From assembly GCA_025174535.1 (NCBI GenBank), contig JALBUN010000023.1:3844001-3908000 (forward strand): DNA of 64,000 bases, read 5' to 3'. The stretch is from Cantharellus purpuraceus. Lineage: Eukaryota; Basidiomycota; Agaricomycetes; Cantharellales; Hydnaceae. The notes under the pieces are model-generated. The model was not told the origin of the DNA. It did not search any database and worked only from the letters and a program-made list of their open reading frames with translations. Position numbers and translations under genes: made by a program. Below, in pieces: positions 47,801 to 59,582 of the stretch; position 1 is the stretch's first letter; each line of letters starts with the position of its first letter.

Positions 47801-50239
47801 GGACGAGAGGGTGTCGAGGTGGTATCTGCGTCTGCGACTAACTCCGGGCATGCTCCTAGTGTTGAAAGTGTCGCGCGTGCGTTTAGAGGGGTCGCTTCGG
47901 ATTCGGGGTCAGATGCTAATAATCATGCGAGCTCCCCGGTACAGAAGCGGGTGCACTTTCCTGTGCCAACGCCTGAGGTGGTTGTGTCGTCGGCCACTGC
48001 CATGACGACGGTTGCGACGCCATCACCGCGCAAGTCGTGGGAGCGCCGGTACTCGGAGTCACGGTCTAATGACACGAGTGAGGACGGCGAGGATGAGGAA
48101 GAGGATGGAGAGGAAAATGACGGTGAGCGTGCGCGGGTGCACAAGCCGCCTAAGAAAAAGGTGCGCACGACACCGCCGGAAGATGCGAGTCCTTCTGTAG
48201 GAGGCGACCCAGATGTGGAGGGCCATGTGTGGATGTTGGAGGAAACGCTGCCGCCTAAGATGCGGAAGAATTGGATCAAGGAGACGTTGAGAGTGCTTAA
48301 CACGGAGGCGGAGGGTCATGAGCTTGAGGAGGATCATGTGAGTGTGCAATATGAGGCAGTGGACATGGAGGTGACCGATACTGGTGGTGAGTTTGTTATT
48401 TTGACGCGTATCTCATTGCCACTGATGGGAACATGTGTAGTTGAACATCCCACGTCTCTTATGGAAGTAGACTCCATGGGGGCTCCACTTCAGTCACCGA
48501 GCACCGCTCTTGCAAGTCTCTCACTCCGATGCTCTCCGGCAGGAATTCACGGTGACAGTGCCTCTAATACTCATGTCATCGAGGTTACCGAGGTTCAAGC
48601 GGTTCCAGAGGCCCCGGAGGCCCCGGAGGTACCGGAGACTCTAGAGGTTCTAGAGGTTCCAATGGTACTACAGGCCGTGCCCTCGCCTTCTCCTAACGCC
48701 AATGTTTCATTGCCGAAGGTGGAGTTTAATTCAAATGGGCCTGAAGACTCAAATCCGAAGCCGCCCTCGCGCCCTCACTCACCCACTCACTCCCCCGTTA
48801 GGTCTCAGAGCATCGAGCCACCCCCGTCGCCTGCTGCCGCATCTACATCGCCCATTCCAGACTTGACAACTGTTGCTCTTCAACTTCCGTCATCGACTGC
48901 TAATACTCAACCCATACCCTCGCCTGCTCAACATATCCCTGATGCTGTATGGTCGACCAACGAACCCCCACAGTCCACTCCTGCTTCAGATCTTCCCGCT
49001 GTACCGCCGTCCAATACTCATGATTTGACATGTGAGCCGCCAGCGCAGCCAGTGCCAGCTTCTCCACCGCCGCCACCGCCCAAGAAACCGCCCATAAAGC
49101 GACGTACTCTTGCTGACTGGAAGAGCCGAAAGGAGAAGGAGAGGATTGCACAGGCATTACTACACCCTCCTTCTTCAACATCCCCAACAACAGAAGACAA
49201 CAGGCCTGGATCAACGTCGATTAATACCCCAGAAAGCAAGGTAACAGTGCCAGCACCGGTTGAGGCTCCAACGTCATCCACGGGGTCACTTCTTCAAAAT
49301 ACTGACGTGCGTATGGATGATATCGATAATACTGATTCGAGACTGTCAAAATCTCCTACGTACGAGCGACCCAAGGAAAATAGCGAAAGCAAGACGCCAC
49401 CACAGCCACCCGTCCTCACTGTCAATGAAGACATCCTGGAGAACATGGAGCATCTTAGCTCGAACGGAGACCGAACTGTCACGGGCGCAACTGTTAAAGT
49501 TGAAGTGAAACCTACTACCTCTATACCTTTTCCATCGTCTTCTGTTTCAGCTTCACTTCCTTCACGCCCTATTCCTTTTGGCTCTGGCCCCGATTCAAAG
49601 CGAATACCACCCAGTCATTCCTTTTCTTCAGCTTCACTTCCCTCGCGCCCTATTTCCTTCAGTTCCGGCGCCGATTCGCAGCGAATACTACCAAGTCATT
49701 CTCTCCCTCCCGAGCTCTCCTCTTTGATCGAGGTTCATTCTGCGCGAAAGTCCTCTCCTCGTTTGCTCACCGAAGATGGTGAAATCAGCACATCTCATTT
49801 CGCACCCCCGCCGCATCTGCCTCCACGTCCGTCTTCGCGCCCTCCTTCCCTCCCGCCTTCACGCCCTCCCTCTCATCCGCCCTCCCGTCCTCGTTCGCCA
49901 CCCACACAACCGCGTTCATTCCATGCTTCCTCTCCCACCCCATCTCTTCCCCGCTTGTCGCCCCCGTCTTCCGTGCGCAGTGGCCCTCCACGAGCAATGA
50001 GCCCCGACCAGAACTCCGGCTCCCGCCCTCGTCCGGTACCCAGCGGTCCACGTGCATTGCGACAAGGGAACCCGCCCCCGGTAACATCTGGTGCGTCTTC
50101 ATACCACGGACGTGGATACTCTCGACCTCCATCCTCATCTTCACGTGGAGGTTTCCATTCATACAATCGATCCTTTGATCGGGAAACTGATCGAGGATGG
50201 TCGGCGCGCGGTCGTGGGCGTGGTGGTGAATGGCGATGA
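44897..50239 (+). CDS. SET3: SET3-like protein with PHD finger and SET domain
   Basis: Chromatin protein of the Set3 histone-deacetylase complex type, whose PHD finger reads histone H3 tails. Start ATG at 44897 (MNQQQLPVSGPP). Exons 44897-45542, 45609-46627, 46865-47403 and 47512 onward; a further intron (GTGAGT...GTGTAG, about 48387-48440) is likely but length-neutral for the frame. The PHD finger is split by the first intron: CICHYN, then CERCHVWQHAACF and CERCNPQ. The SET domain follows after 46500 (YLREPTSQYAQ, DARGVGGEGRWVRSGCHPNA, VTFGVFAIRDLKAEEEIVLGWEW), interrupted by a 90-residue low-complexity insert. It has RSGCHPN where active methyltransferases carry an NHSC-like motif, as usual in this subfamily, so catalysis is doubtful. 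The last 900 residues are Pro/Ser-rich and disordered, ending in an RG-rich tail. Confidence 0.87.
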
Positions 50240-51207
50240 TTTTGTGATTGACGTTTTCTTTTTTTCTTTTAATTCTTTATTCGTGTTTCCCTTATTGTCA
50301 GTACTGAATCTCGTCTCTTGAGTCGTCTGTCGTCTTTATCGTCTTGTTCTGTCGTTGCACATCGTGAATTTTTGTCTGTTTTACTGTTTAGTAGAATGCC
50401 CCAGTTTTGACGAGTTATGTCGCACGCTTGATTCATCACTCGTGGAGAAAATATTCACTCGTGTTTGTACACAGGACTGCTCATCAGCTTGATCACACGG
50501 CATGATCGAACTAATTGCAGAAACAGCTGTGCATCAAATAGATCATTGCTGGAGATGGCGGTCTACTTCAAACAATTATCCCTCCTAGATCATCGTCTCG
50601 CCCCTGGCCCCACAATTCTTTCGTTCGACACGTTTCTTCCTCGACCCCACGCCTGTACCAATCCCCGTACGTAAATAGTCAACACCCCCCAAGCTCCTGT
50701 GTTCGTCAATCCTAGCCTCTGCTGTTGTATCCATCGCGCGTGCACCCTCATACATAGCTTGTCCAACTGCCTGAGATAAGGGCTGCAGCGCTCGTAGAGG
50801 CACTGTACATATATAGTATACTGTTCGCTAGCCCGACACATAATGATATCCTACGGTTCGTGTGCCCAGTTTCTTTTGTTACGCTTACGACTATATCACC
50901 ACGCTGTCGGCCGCATACACAGGCTGAACCACCGAAGTCGTTCTTTTCTAGAGCTAAACATGTGGCAACGCTATGGGTTCAGCAGGACAATGGCTACCGT
51001 TCAACCAGTACTACATGTCTCTCATCTTTGACCAGGCAGTCACATTTGAAGATGTTTTATATACTACATGTCTTGCCAGAGTTCCCCCGTTGCATGTGCA
51101 ATAGAGCTATATGTGTAATAAAGGCTGGCACGGCGTGTCAGTCAAGCATTGTCTCCTACACATTCAAGGGGCTGTTTGGGTAATCACCTGGTGAATAATA
51201 CGCAGTG
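50240..51207. other. Intergenic region with a repeat shared by DUF6535 3' flanks
   Basis: 50958-51065 resembles, on the opposite strand, the region 12616-12720 downstream of DUF6535 copy A (AACGCTATGGGTTCAGCAGG, TTTGAAGATGTT). It lies 140 bp beyond the stop of copy C, so it belongs to the duplicated unit. The translated plus-strand frame around it (QQDNGYRSTSTTCLSSLTRQ) is similar to the minus frame at 12601-12804, probably only because the DNA is related. No other gene is supported. Confidence 0.45.
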
Positions 51208-54200
51208 CTACTGCGGTACATCTGTTTTTAAGACGTCCAGTAAGTCCCGTATTTCTTCGCTCAGACTTGGAAGTCCCCGATGTCCACATGTGTTATTTTC
51301 CCAGCCAAATTCCACCGAAGCTACGCTTTGTTCGCCCTGCCTCCTCTCTTCGTCTAGCTTGTCGCAGACCTGTTTAACTAGCTGAAGCAACTGATGCGTT
51401 TCCGGTCTGTTGTCCCATTGCTCCCAATATTTCATGGCATATGCGGCAACGGAGGGAAGACTTTCGACTATACCAAAACTTGAAAGGTTTTTCCATTTCT
51501 CCATGCTTGTGTCGTAAAAGAAGGGTTCAGTGAACATGTCCAACCATGCTTTCAGGACGAGTGGCCAAATCCGATACATACGGATGGCTCTAAGGAATTC
51601 ATGGTCTTGGCCCAGATCATCAACGATTGCAAATATGTGTGTTAGATGCAGGAATAAATATCTGGCGGAATTCTGCCACTGGAGTCGGGACGACAGCGTG
51701 TCTGCAATCGCAAGACAGTTCTTGAAGTGACCGTGGCGATCAAGGTGACCATGCCACGTTTCTTCTTTGGACAGGGCACAGAGCAAACCGAGATAGCACA
51801 GATTCCGGCGCCAGTAGACGGCCGACAATTCGATGAATAGATCATCATCGGCAGAGGTTCTCGCCTGTTGTTGCATAGAGGGATATTGTGCTTGCATCAC
51901 TGATATAAGAGCTCGTGAGAAGAGATATCGGAGTGGTTCGTCGTCCTTGTCCATTGAAGCCACTTCTGTTCGAAGTGCATACGCCGCACTCAAGGCTGCA
52001 TAACGCGTACGAAGCGGGACTTTTGACCCCATGAATTGGATTATCATCTGAATGTAGAGGCGTTTCTGTTCGCTAGTGCTCGGGGAACCACGCAGACCAG
52101 CCAATGCTGCAAACGCATCGCCAATTGTGGTATATTCGGTAGTTTGACCAACCTGCAGAAGGTAATCCACCAGCATATCAACTGCGTCTGTGTGTGCCAG
52201 TCGGGTCGTCCACCCCAATAAATCCGTGACTCGTCAGAACCCGTTCGGGATAGATATGACCAGACCTCTTTTCCCTCTACCATGGCAGAATACAAAAAAC
52301 TGAGACGAAGTGCAGCCGCGACATCTTTTGAATGAACTTGATCTCCCTCTATACCTTGATCCTCAAGGAGATGGAAGCAGAGCTTGAGGCACTGGACGGA
52401 TCGTCGATAATCATTATAACCTTGACAGTGTTTACTGAATCCTAGCGTCCAAAGGAGCTTCCTTGCCTCAGAGACATGCCCCCTTTGTGCGCCTGCGCTC
52501 GAGCCGAGGAGTAAATTTAATATACGGTCTATCACCAAGCCTTGGAGTTTCCCGATAGCTGGACTAGAAGATTATGAGGCAGTGAACCACAGCTAGCACG
52601 ACCCACTTTACCTCTTGTCAATCTTGGCTAAATAACGGCGATGTGGTTGTAGGCCAATCATCAGGCCTGCTAATAGCAGACAGTCGGCCACCAGGCGAGG
52701 AGGAGACTTTGGGTCATGGAGGCATTTATTGGTAAAACCATGCACGAAGGTGAGGATGCTTGAGTGTCGGACTCCGTTGTGCAAATAGTAAGTGAGAATA
52801 TGGGCCATCCACATGCAGTCAGAGTATGGGAAGGATGTGATGGCCAGGACATAAGACTTCTCCATTACACTTGAGATGAACTCAAAATCTTGCTCATTGG
52901 GCATTGCATCTAAGTGACGATCGTTGACAAATATGTTCTTATTCCGAATGTTTAATGGGCCCTGGATACCACATGCAATGTACAAGTGGAAGATTGCCTT
53001 TAGGCAAGTCCGCACTCGTTCTCGCATGTGGGGTGTTGTCTGCCACGGAGAAGGAACGTACGCATATAGCTGGCTCATCAGTTGATCCAACACGAAGATC
53101 GCATCATGCCCGTCCGGCCACTCAACATCTGGTACCATCTGCACTGCAGTAGTGATAATGTCATTGTCGGTAGATGTCTCGATGATCCATTCGATTGATC
53201 GTGCTGCAGATGCATCTGCAGGAGATTCCAGGTCCTCTAAAGCAATCCTCTCAAAAGACACCGATTCGTCCAAACTTCCTGTTGACTCTAGGTCATGGGT
53301 CAGCCTCAGAGTTCTTAGCCGCAAGGCTGACCATAGTCGCAAGAGATATATGCGAAAGCGAGAAATTGATCTGCAGGTCATATCCTTTGCAGACTTGAAA
53401 ACACCTCTTAGGAAATCTCGTAGATCACTCAGGATGCCAGCCCAGGACTGGCCGCGCGCTCGACGTGCCCAAATCACGATTCTTTCACGGAAGGCATGCA
53501 GGACGTGGTTAAGAATCGTCGACACGGGGGTCTGGAATGGGCAGTCCGGAGATTTCAATGAAGCGACCACAGTGAAGCTGTAAAAAATAAGTCCAAACGA
53601 CGTTGCTCCCATGATGACGCCTGCAACAGTACGTTGTAAGGTCCAAATGTTTGCTGCAAGCGCAACCCAGAAGAACCACAGGGACAGCTGAAGGAGAACA
53701 GGTAGGGAGGCGATGATGGCATTGAAATGCCATATCTTCAATCCGTCCACCTTCCGCTGCCTCCGCATGCAGCGTTCACGTAAGGCGCCATGTCCAGATC
53801 GGGATGTCTTGAAATGCCCAAGCCATTGCTTTGCAAGCACCCCGCCGAAGGCAGCGAGAAGACTCATTGACAGACTGGTATAGGCGAGTGACTGGATCCA
53901 AATAATTGTAGAGCTGGCACCCGTCCAGACGGGAGGAGAGGCCTCTTGTTCTGAGAATGTGCCATTGTCGACCTTGTTAATCAAGAGCCTTAACAGCGCA
54001 TTCGTTGTATCACTCGGTTGGGGACTCAGGCTAGACTGCATGTTGACAATGAAGGCAGAGCCGACGGAGGAGAACAGACCAGCCTGAAGGTCAAAGGGTG
54101 CTTCTGTTGAGTTCAGATAGAAGAAATGATGAAAGGAAAACAGACGAATATGAGGAGCGCATCCAAGTCACGATTATGCCTGTCGATGAATTCATCGTCA

Positions 54201-54460
54201 TGTTTGTTCGCGATTTCTTCATATGTCGTCCAGTACTCTGAGGCCACATCCTTTTCAGCGCGCAGAGAGGTCTCTGGACCTTGCATTGCGTTAAGTCGAG
54301 GAGCGGTTTCAGGACTGGAGACACAGGTCGATAACTTTCTCCAATAGACAGAAATGTGCACGTACTGGGCGGTAGTTTGAGACTCTTGGGCAGAGGTTGA
54401 ATTGTGGACTTCAGGTGGTGCAGCGGGAGATGGAGGCATCGATGCCATCGGTCCAGTCAT
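51208..54460 (-). pseudogene. DUF6535 domain protein, copy C, frameshifted
   Basis: Minus-strand exons 54460-54366, 54314-54146, 54083-52612 and 52563-51208 correspond to the four exons of the other copies, with all splice sites kept (donors GTACGT, GTCTGT, GTAAAG). Exons 1-3 are open and in phase. In exon 4 one base is missing near 52180: other copies read WHTQAQFDLLVDYL, here CAGTTGAT replaces CAGTTTGAT, and the frame shifts into a stop at 52044. Beyond this the old frame stays open to 51208 (RLYIQMIIQFMGSKVPLRTRY to the end). It may still give a truncated protein keeping the membrane domain. The intact state of the rest suggests a recent break. It is head-to-head with copy D. Confidence 0.85.
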
Positions 54461-55288
54461 GAGGGGATGCTCGTTGATGGCAGTGTATGGGATAAACGCA
54501 TGACGTATCCCACTTTCATCGTTTCCTACACAAATCTAGGCACGTGTCAGCGCTATACGATGCGGGAGAAGCAAGCAAGGTTCGGCACCAGAATGTCACT
54601 GCATCCGAAAATAATTGCAGTGTCAAGCTGGGCCCTGTGATATGGCTGCGTAGGTCGTGGAAGCTGTGCAAAGCAGTATGGCCAACCTGTGACTTCCATA
54701 AACAAATGTCTTGTGGTTTCATGCTGACAGCGTGAAGATATTTATGAAGGGATGAAGAGCAGGGATACGAGTGGGAGGGGCTACTGGTCATAGTATACAT
54801 GCCTCATTGCATCCATATATCTCTTCCTATGAACTTCGTGGCTCCCCTCCCTAATGCGGCTAGCTCAGATGCAGCTACGGATATCTCTTACTGTCCTAAT
54901 GCCACGCTAGATATGACCGAATATCCCTCTTCTACTCTTAGACCCTTGACCTGAGCTTACCTCACCGTAAGCATGAAGCCACAAGCGCATCAGGACTTTG
55001 TTTATGTAAGTCACAGGTTGGCCCTACTACTTTTCTACAGGTTCCACGAGCTACGCAGCCATGTCACAGCACATGGCTTGACATACTGGAACCGGCGTGT
55101 AAGCTGCAATTGTTTTCCGATCCACATTCTTGCAATGGTGCCGAACCTTGCTTGCTTCTCCCGCATCGGATAGCGCTGACACGTGCCTAGATTTGTGGGA
55201 AACGATGAAAGCAAGATAGGTCGGGCGTTTGTCCTATACACTGCCATTAATGAGTACTGAGTCTTTGTAGCTTCTTCCCTATTTCATC
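54461..55288. promoter_or_regulatory. Bidirectional promoter region of DUF6535 copies C and D, itself an inverted repeat
   Basis: The two starts are 828 bp apart and diverge. Near each start lies the same block, inverted: 54541-54590 begins CACGTGTCAGCGCTATACG and its reverse complement at about 55137-55190 differs at one position in 50. Inner blocks (54605-54740 and 54970-55130) are also related, with ATAAACAAA and GCTTCATG or TTTCATG words. Only about 54800-54950 is unpaired. CACGTG and the AAGCAAGCAAGGTTCGGCACC word recur upstream of copy A as well. Confidence 0.6.
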
Positions 55289-58200
55289 ATGTCTGAACCG
55301 ATGGCCTCGATGCCTCCATCTCCCGCTGCACCACTTGAAGTCCACAATTCAACCTCTGCCCAAGAGTCTCAAACTACCACCCAGTACGTGCACATTTCTG
55401 TCTATTGGAGAAAGTTATCGACCCGTGTCTCCAGACCTGAAACCTCTCCTCGCCATATTCTCGACGCAATGCAAGGTCCCGAGCCCTCTCCACGCGCTGA
55501 AAAGGATGTGGCCTCAGAGTATTGGACCGCATATGAACGAATCGCGAACAAACATGACGATGAATTCATCGACAGGCATAATCGTGACTTGGATGCGCTC
55601 CTCATATTCGTCTGTCTTCCCTTCATGACTTCTTCTATCTGAACTCAACAGAAGCACCCTTTGACCTTCAGGCAGGTCTGTTCTCCTCCGTCGGCTCTGC
55701 CTTCATTGTCAACATGCAGTCTAGCCTGAGTCCCCAACCGAGTGATACAACGAATGCGCTGTTGAAGCTCTTGATTAACAAGGTCGACAATGGCACGTTC
55801 TCGGAACAAGAAGCCTCTCCTCCCGTTTGGTCGGGTGCCAGCTCTGCAGTTATTTGGATCCAGTCACTCGCCTATACCAGTCTGTCAATGAGTCTTCTCG
55901 CTGCCTTCGGTGGAGTGCTTGCAAAGCAATGGCTTGGGCATTTCAAGACATCCCGATTCGGACATGGCGCCTTACGTGAACGCTGCACGCGGAGGCAGCG
56001 GAAGCTGGACGGATTGAAGACATGGCATTTCAATGCCATCATCGCTGCCCTACCAATTCTCCTTCAGCTGTCCCTGTGGTTCTTCTGGGTTGCGCTTGCA
56101 GCAAACATTTGGACCTTACAACGTACTGTTGCAGGCGTCATCATGGGAGCAACGTCATTTGGACTTATTTTTTACATCTTCACTGTGGTCGCTTCATTGA
56201 AATCTCCGGACTGCCCATTCCAGACCCCCGTGTCGACGATTCTTAACCACGTCCTGCATGCCTTCCGTGAAAGAATCGTGATTTGGGCACGTCGAGCGCG
56301 CGGCCAGTCCTGGGCTGGCATCCTGAGCGATCTACGAGATTTCCTAAGAGGTGTTTTCAAGTCTGCAGAGGATATGGCCTGCAGATCGATTGCTTGCTTT
56401 CGCATATATCTCTTGCGACTACGGTCAACCTTGAGGCTAATCCTAAGGCTGTCCCATGACCTAGAGTCAACCGGAAGTTTGGACGAGTCGGTGTCTTTTC
56501 AGGTGATTGGATTAATCGTCCTGGAATCGCCTGAAGATGTATCTGGAGCACGATCAATCCAATGGATTATCGAGAAATCTACCGACAATGACATTATCAC
56601 CACTGCAGTGCAGATGATACCAGATGTTGAGTGGCCGGACGGGCATGATGTGACCTTCGTGTTGGATCAACTGATGAGCCAGCTATATGCGTACGTTCCT
56701 TCTCCGTGGCGGGTAACACCCCACATCCGAGAGCGAGTGCGGACTTGCCTAAAGGCAATCTTCCACTTGTACATTGCATGTGGTATCCAGGGTCCATTGA
56801 ACATTCGGCATAATAACCTATTTGTCAATGGTCATCATTTAGATGCAATGCCCGATGAGCAAGATTTTGAGTTCATCTCAAGTGTGATGGAGAGGCCTTA
56901 TGTCCTCGACATCCCATCCCTCCCATACTCTGACCGCATGTGGATGGCCCATATTCTCACTTACCGTTTGCACAACAGAGGCCGCCACCCAAACGTCCTC
57001 ACCTTCGTGCATGGTTTTATCAACGAGTGCCTCAATGACCCAAAGTCTCCTCCTCGCCTGGTGGCCGACTGTCTGCTGTTAACAGGCCTGTTAATTGGCC
57101 TACAACCACATCACCATTATTTAGCCAAGATTGACAAGAGGTAAAGTGGGTCATGATAGCTGGTGGTTCACTCCCTCATAATCCTCTAGTGCAGCTATCT
57201 GGGATCTCCAACGCTTGGTGATAGACCATATATCAAATTTGCTACTCAGCGCGAGCCCAAACTCACAAAGAGGGTATGCCTCTGAGGCAAGGAAGCTCCT
57301 TCAGACGCTAGGACTCAGTGAACACTGTCAAGGTTACAATGACTATCGACGATCTGTCCAGTGCCTCAAGCTCTGCTTCCATCTCCTTGAGGATCAAGGT
57401 ATAGAGGGAGATCAAGTTCATTCAAAAGATGTCGCGGCTGCACTTCGTCTCAGTTTTTTGTATTCTGCCCTGGTGGAGGAAAGACAGGTCTGGTCATATC
57501 TCTATCGACAGGGTTCTGACGAATCACGGGGTTTTTGGGGTGGACGGCCAGACTGGCACACCCAGGCACAGTTTGATCTGCTGGTTGATTACCTTCTGAA
57601 GGTTGGTCAAAGTACCGATTATACCACAATTGGCGATGCGTTTGCAGCATTGGCTGGTCTGCGTGGTTCCCCGAGCACTAGCGAACAGAAACGCCTCTAC
57701 ATTCAGATGATAATCCAATTCATGGGGTCAAAAGTCCCGCTTCGTACGCGCTATGCAGCCTTGAGTGCGGCATATGCACTTCGAACAGAAGTGGCTTCAA
57801 TGGACAGGGACGACGAACCACTCCGATATCTCTTCTCACGAGCTCTTATATCAGTGATGCAAGCACGATATCCCTCTATGCAACAGCAGGTGAGAACTTC
57901 TGCCGATGATGATCTATTCATCGAATTGTCGGCCGTCTACTGGTACCGGAATCTGTGCTATTTCGGCTTGCTCTGTGCCCTGTCCAAAGAGAAAACGTGG
58001 CATGGTCACCTTGATCGCCACGGTCACTTCAAGAACTGTCTTGCGATTGCAGACATGCTGTCGTCCCGACTCCAGGGGCCGGATTCCGCCAGATATTTAT
58101 TCCTGCATCTAACACACATATTTGCAATCGTTGATGATCTGGGCCAAGACCATGAATTCCTTAGAGCCATCCGTATGTATCGGATTTGGCCACTCGTCCT

Positions 58201-58543
58201 GAAAGCATGGTTGGACATGGTCGCTGAACCCTTCTTTTACGACACAAGCATGGAGAATTGGAAAGACCTTTCATGTTTTGGTATAGTCGAAAGTCTTCCA
58301 TGTGTTGCTGCATATGCCAAGAAGTATTGGGAGCAATGGGACAACAGAGCCGAAACGCATAAGTTAATTCAACTAGTTGAACAGCTGAGTGAAAAGGTCG
58401 AAGAACAGCGGCGAAGGGAACAAAGCGTGTCTCCTGGGGAACTTGGTCAGGAAGGTGACAGATGTGGGCATCAGGCAATTCTAAATCTAAGCAAGGAAAT
58501 ACGGGAATTATTGGATGTATTGCAAAGAGATGTGTCACATTAG
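55289..58543 (+). CDS. DUF6535 domain protein, copy D (four exons, intact)
   Basis: Exons 55289-55383, 55435-55609, 55672-57140 and 57190-58543; 1030 residues, all phases consistent. Intron 2 (62 nt) holds a stop when read through, so splicing is required; it joins ALLIF to AGLFSS as in DUF6535 proteins generally. The four membrane segments and the C-terminal module (WHGHLDRHGHFKNCLAIAD, RIWPLVLKAWLDM, YWEQWDNRAETHKLIQLVEQ) are complete. It is closest to the frameshifted copy C, with which it forms a palindrome. Function is unknown. The C-terminal part resembles the helical solenoid regions that follow DUF6535 in related mushroom proteins, but I see no catalytic motif. Confidence 0.87.
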
Positions 58544-58615
58544 TACTGCATATTTGTACAAGGGTGATATATAAACACACCCTTTGAAAAGCTAAGGATA
58601 TACAAAGTTCAGGGG

Positions 58616-59288
58616 CATATAGGAGGCCTCAGGAGTGATTAGAGGGGGGGGGGCTGAGGGGCTAGGGGATAGGAAAAATGAATGCATCAGAAGGTAGGGG
58701 TTAGAGGATCACCCCTAATTTGTTTTTATGCTCATTTATTTTCCCTTTATCCCTTCAGCTCAATACTTCTCATATGGACTCTATATATGTATAGCTTGTA
58801 TAAAACAAGCTTAGCTATTGATGAAATGAACAAGAGTTTCAGCCTCTCCAACCTTGTTTTATGGGTTGCCATATCTGAAAATGAACATACTGTTTCTATC
58901 ATATCTTTTGTGTTTCTTCAAGTTTCATCGACATCTCAAATGATCTGATTACTTCTCATTTATATCTACCCATTGGTACCGTCCACAAGGCTGTACAATG
59001 CCTACACAAATTTACAAACACACATATACACCTCCCATCCAACCTCTACTTGATTTTGGACTCAGCAAGGCATCCGACTTGTAATTAATAACATCCAAGG
59101 GTGATGATGTTTGGATCAGCAAGGCCAGGATTGATGAGCACACGAGCCTTGCTAGGGGTGTTGACTCATGTCCAGTGATTGGGGGAGGTGGGGGGTTGAC
59201 AAAGGGATGTGACAGTCCTGAGGTCAAAAGAAAGAATTGTGGAGCAAGTGGCAAGAAGAAGAGGAGGAACAAAATTATTTTTTTTCAT
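58616..59288 (+). repeat. Element E, copy 1 (possible non-autonomous transposon)
   Basis: Starts with a purine-rich tract (CATATAGGAGGCCTCAGG and a 10-G run at 58644-58653), contains AGCTTGTATAAAACAAGCTTAGCT (near 58795) and ends in AAAATTATTTTTTTT. The same three landmarks in the same order mark 62476-63215, which interrupts another repeat. The two copies are strongly diverged. No protein is encoded; the exact ends of this copy are uncertain. Confidence 0.4.
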
Positions 59289-59582
59289 ATAGACCACCAC
59301 CTCCACTAATGATCCATCTCCTGGTGCACAGATATTTCAGATTGGTTATGCACATACTTTTCAAGCTGGTTGGCACAATTGTGTAGGCACATGGGTGATG
59401 AATCAATGTGCCACAACCCATCAAAACTAGGGTTCTACTACTACTGAGGGGTAAAAAGATGATGTGCAGCAACAGAAGAAGCCAAATATGTGAGAAAGGG
59501 GTGGAAGTTTCCTAGCCAATGAGCTGCTTGGATTTGCACTGACTCATGGCATGAGTCATCAGAGGAGTCATTGTATGAGTGT

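Noticed and set aside
55610..55671. Stop codon after the first 117 codons of DUF6535 copy D (and the same in copy C)
   Set aside because: The stop lies in a 62-nt intron; removing it joins ALLIF to AGLFSS exactly as in other DUF6535 proteins.
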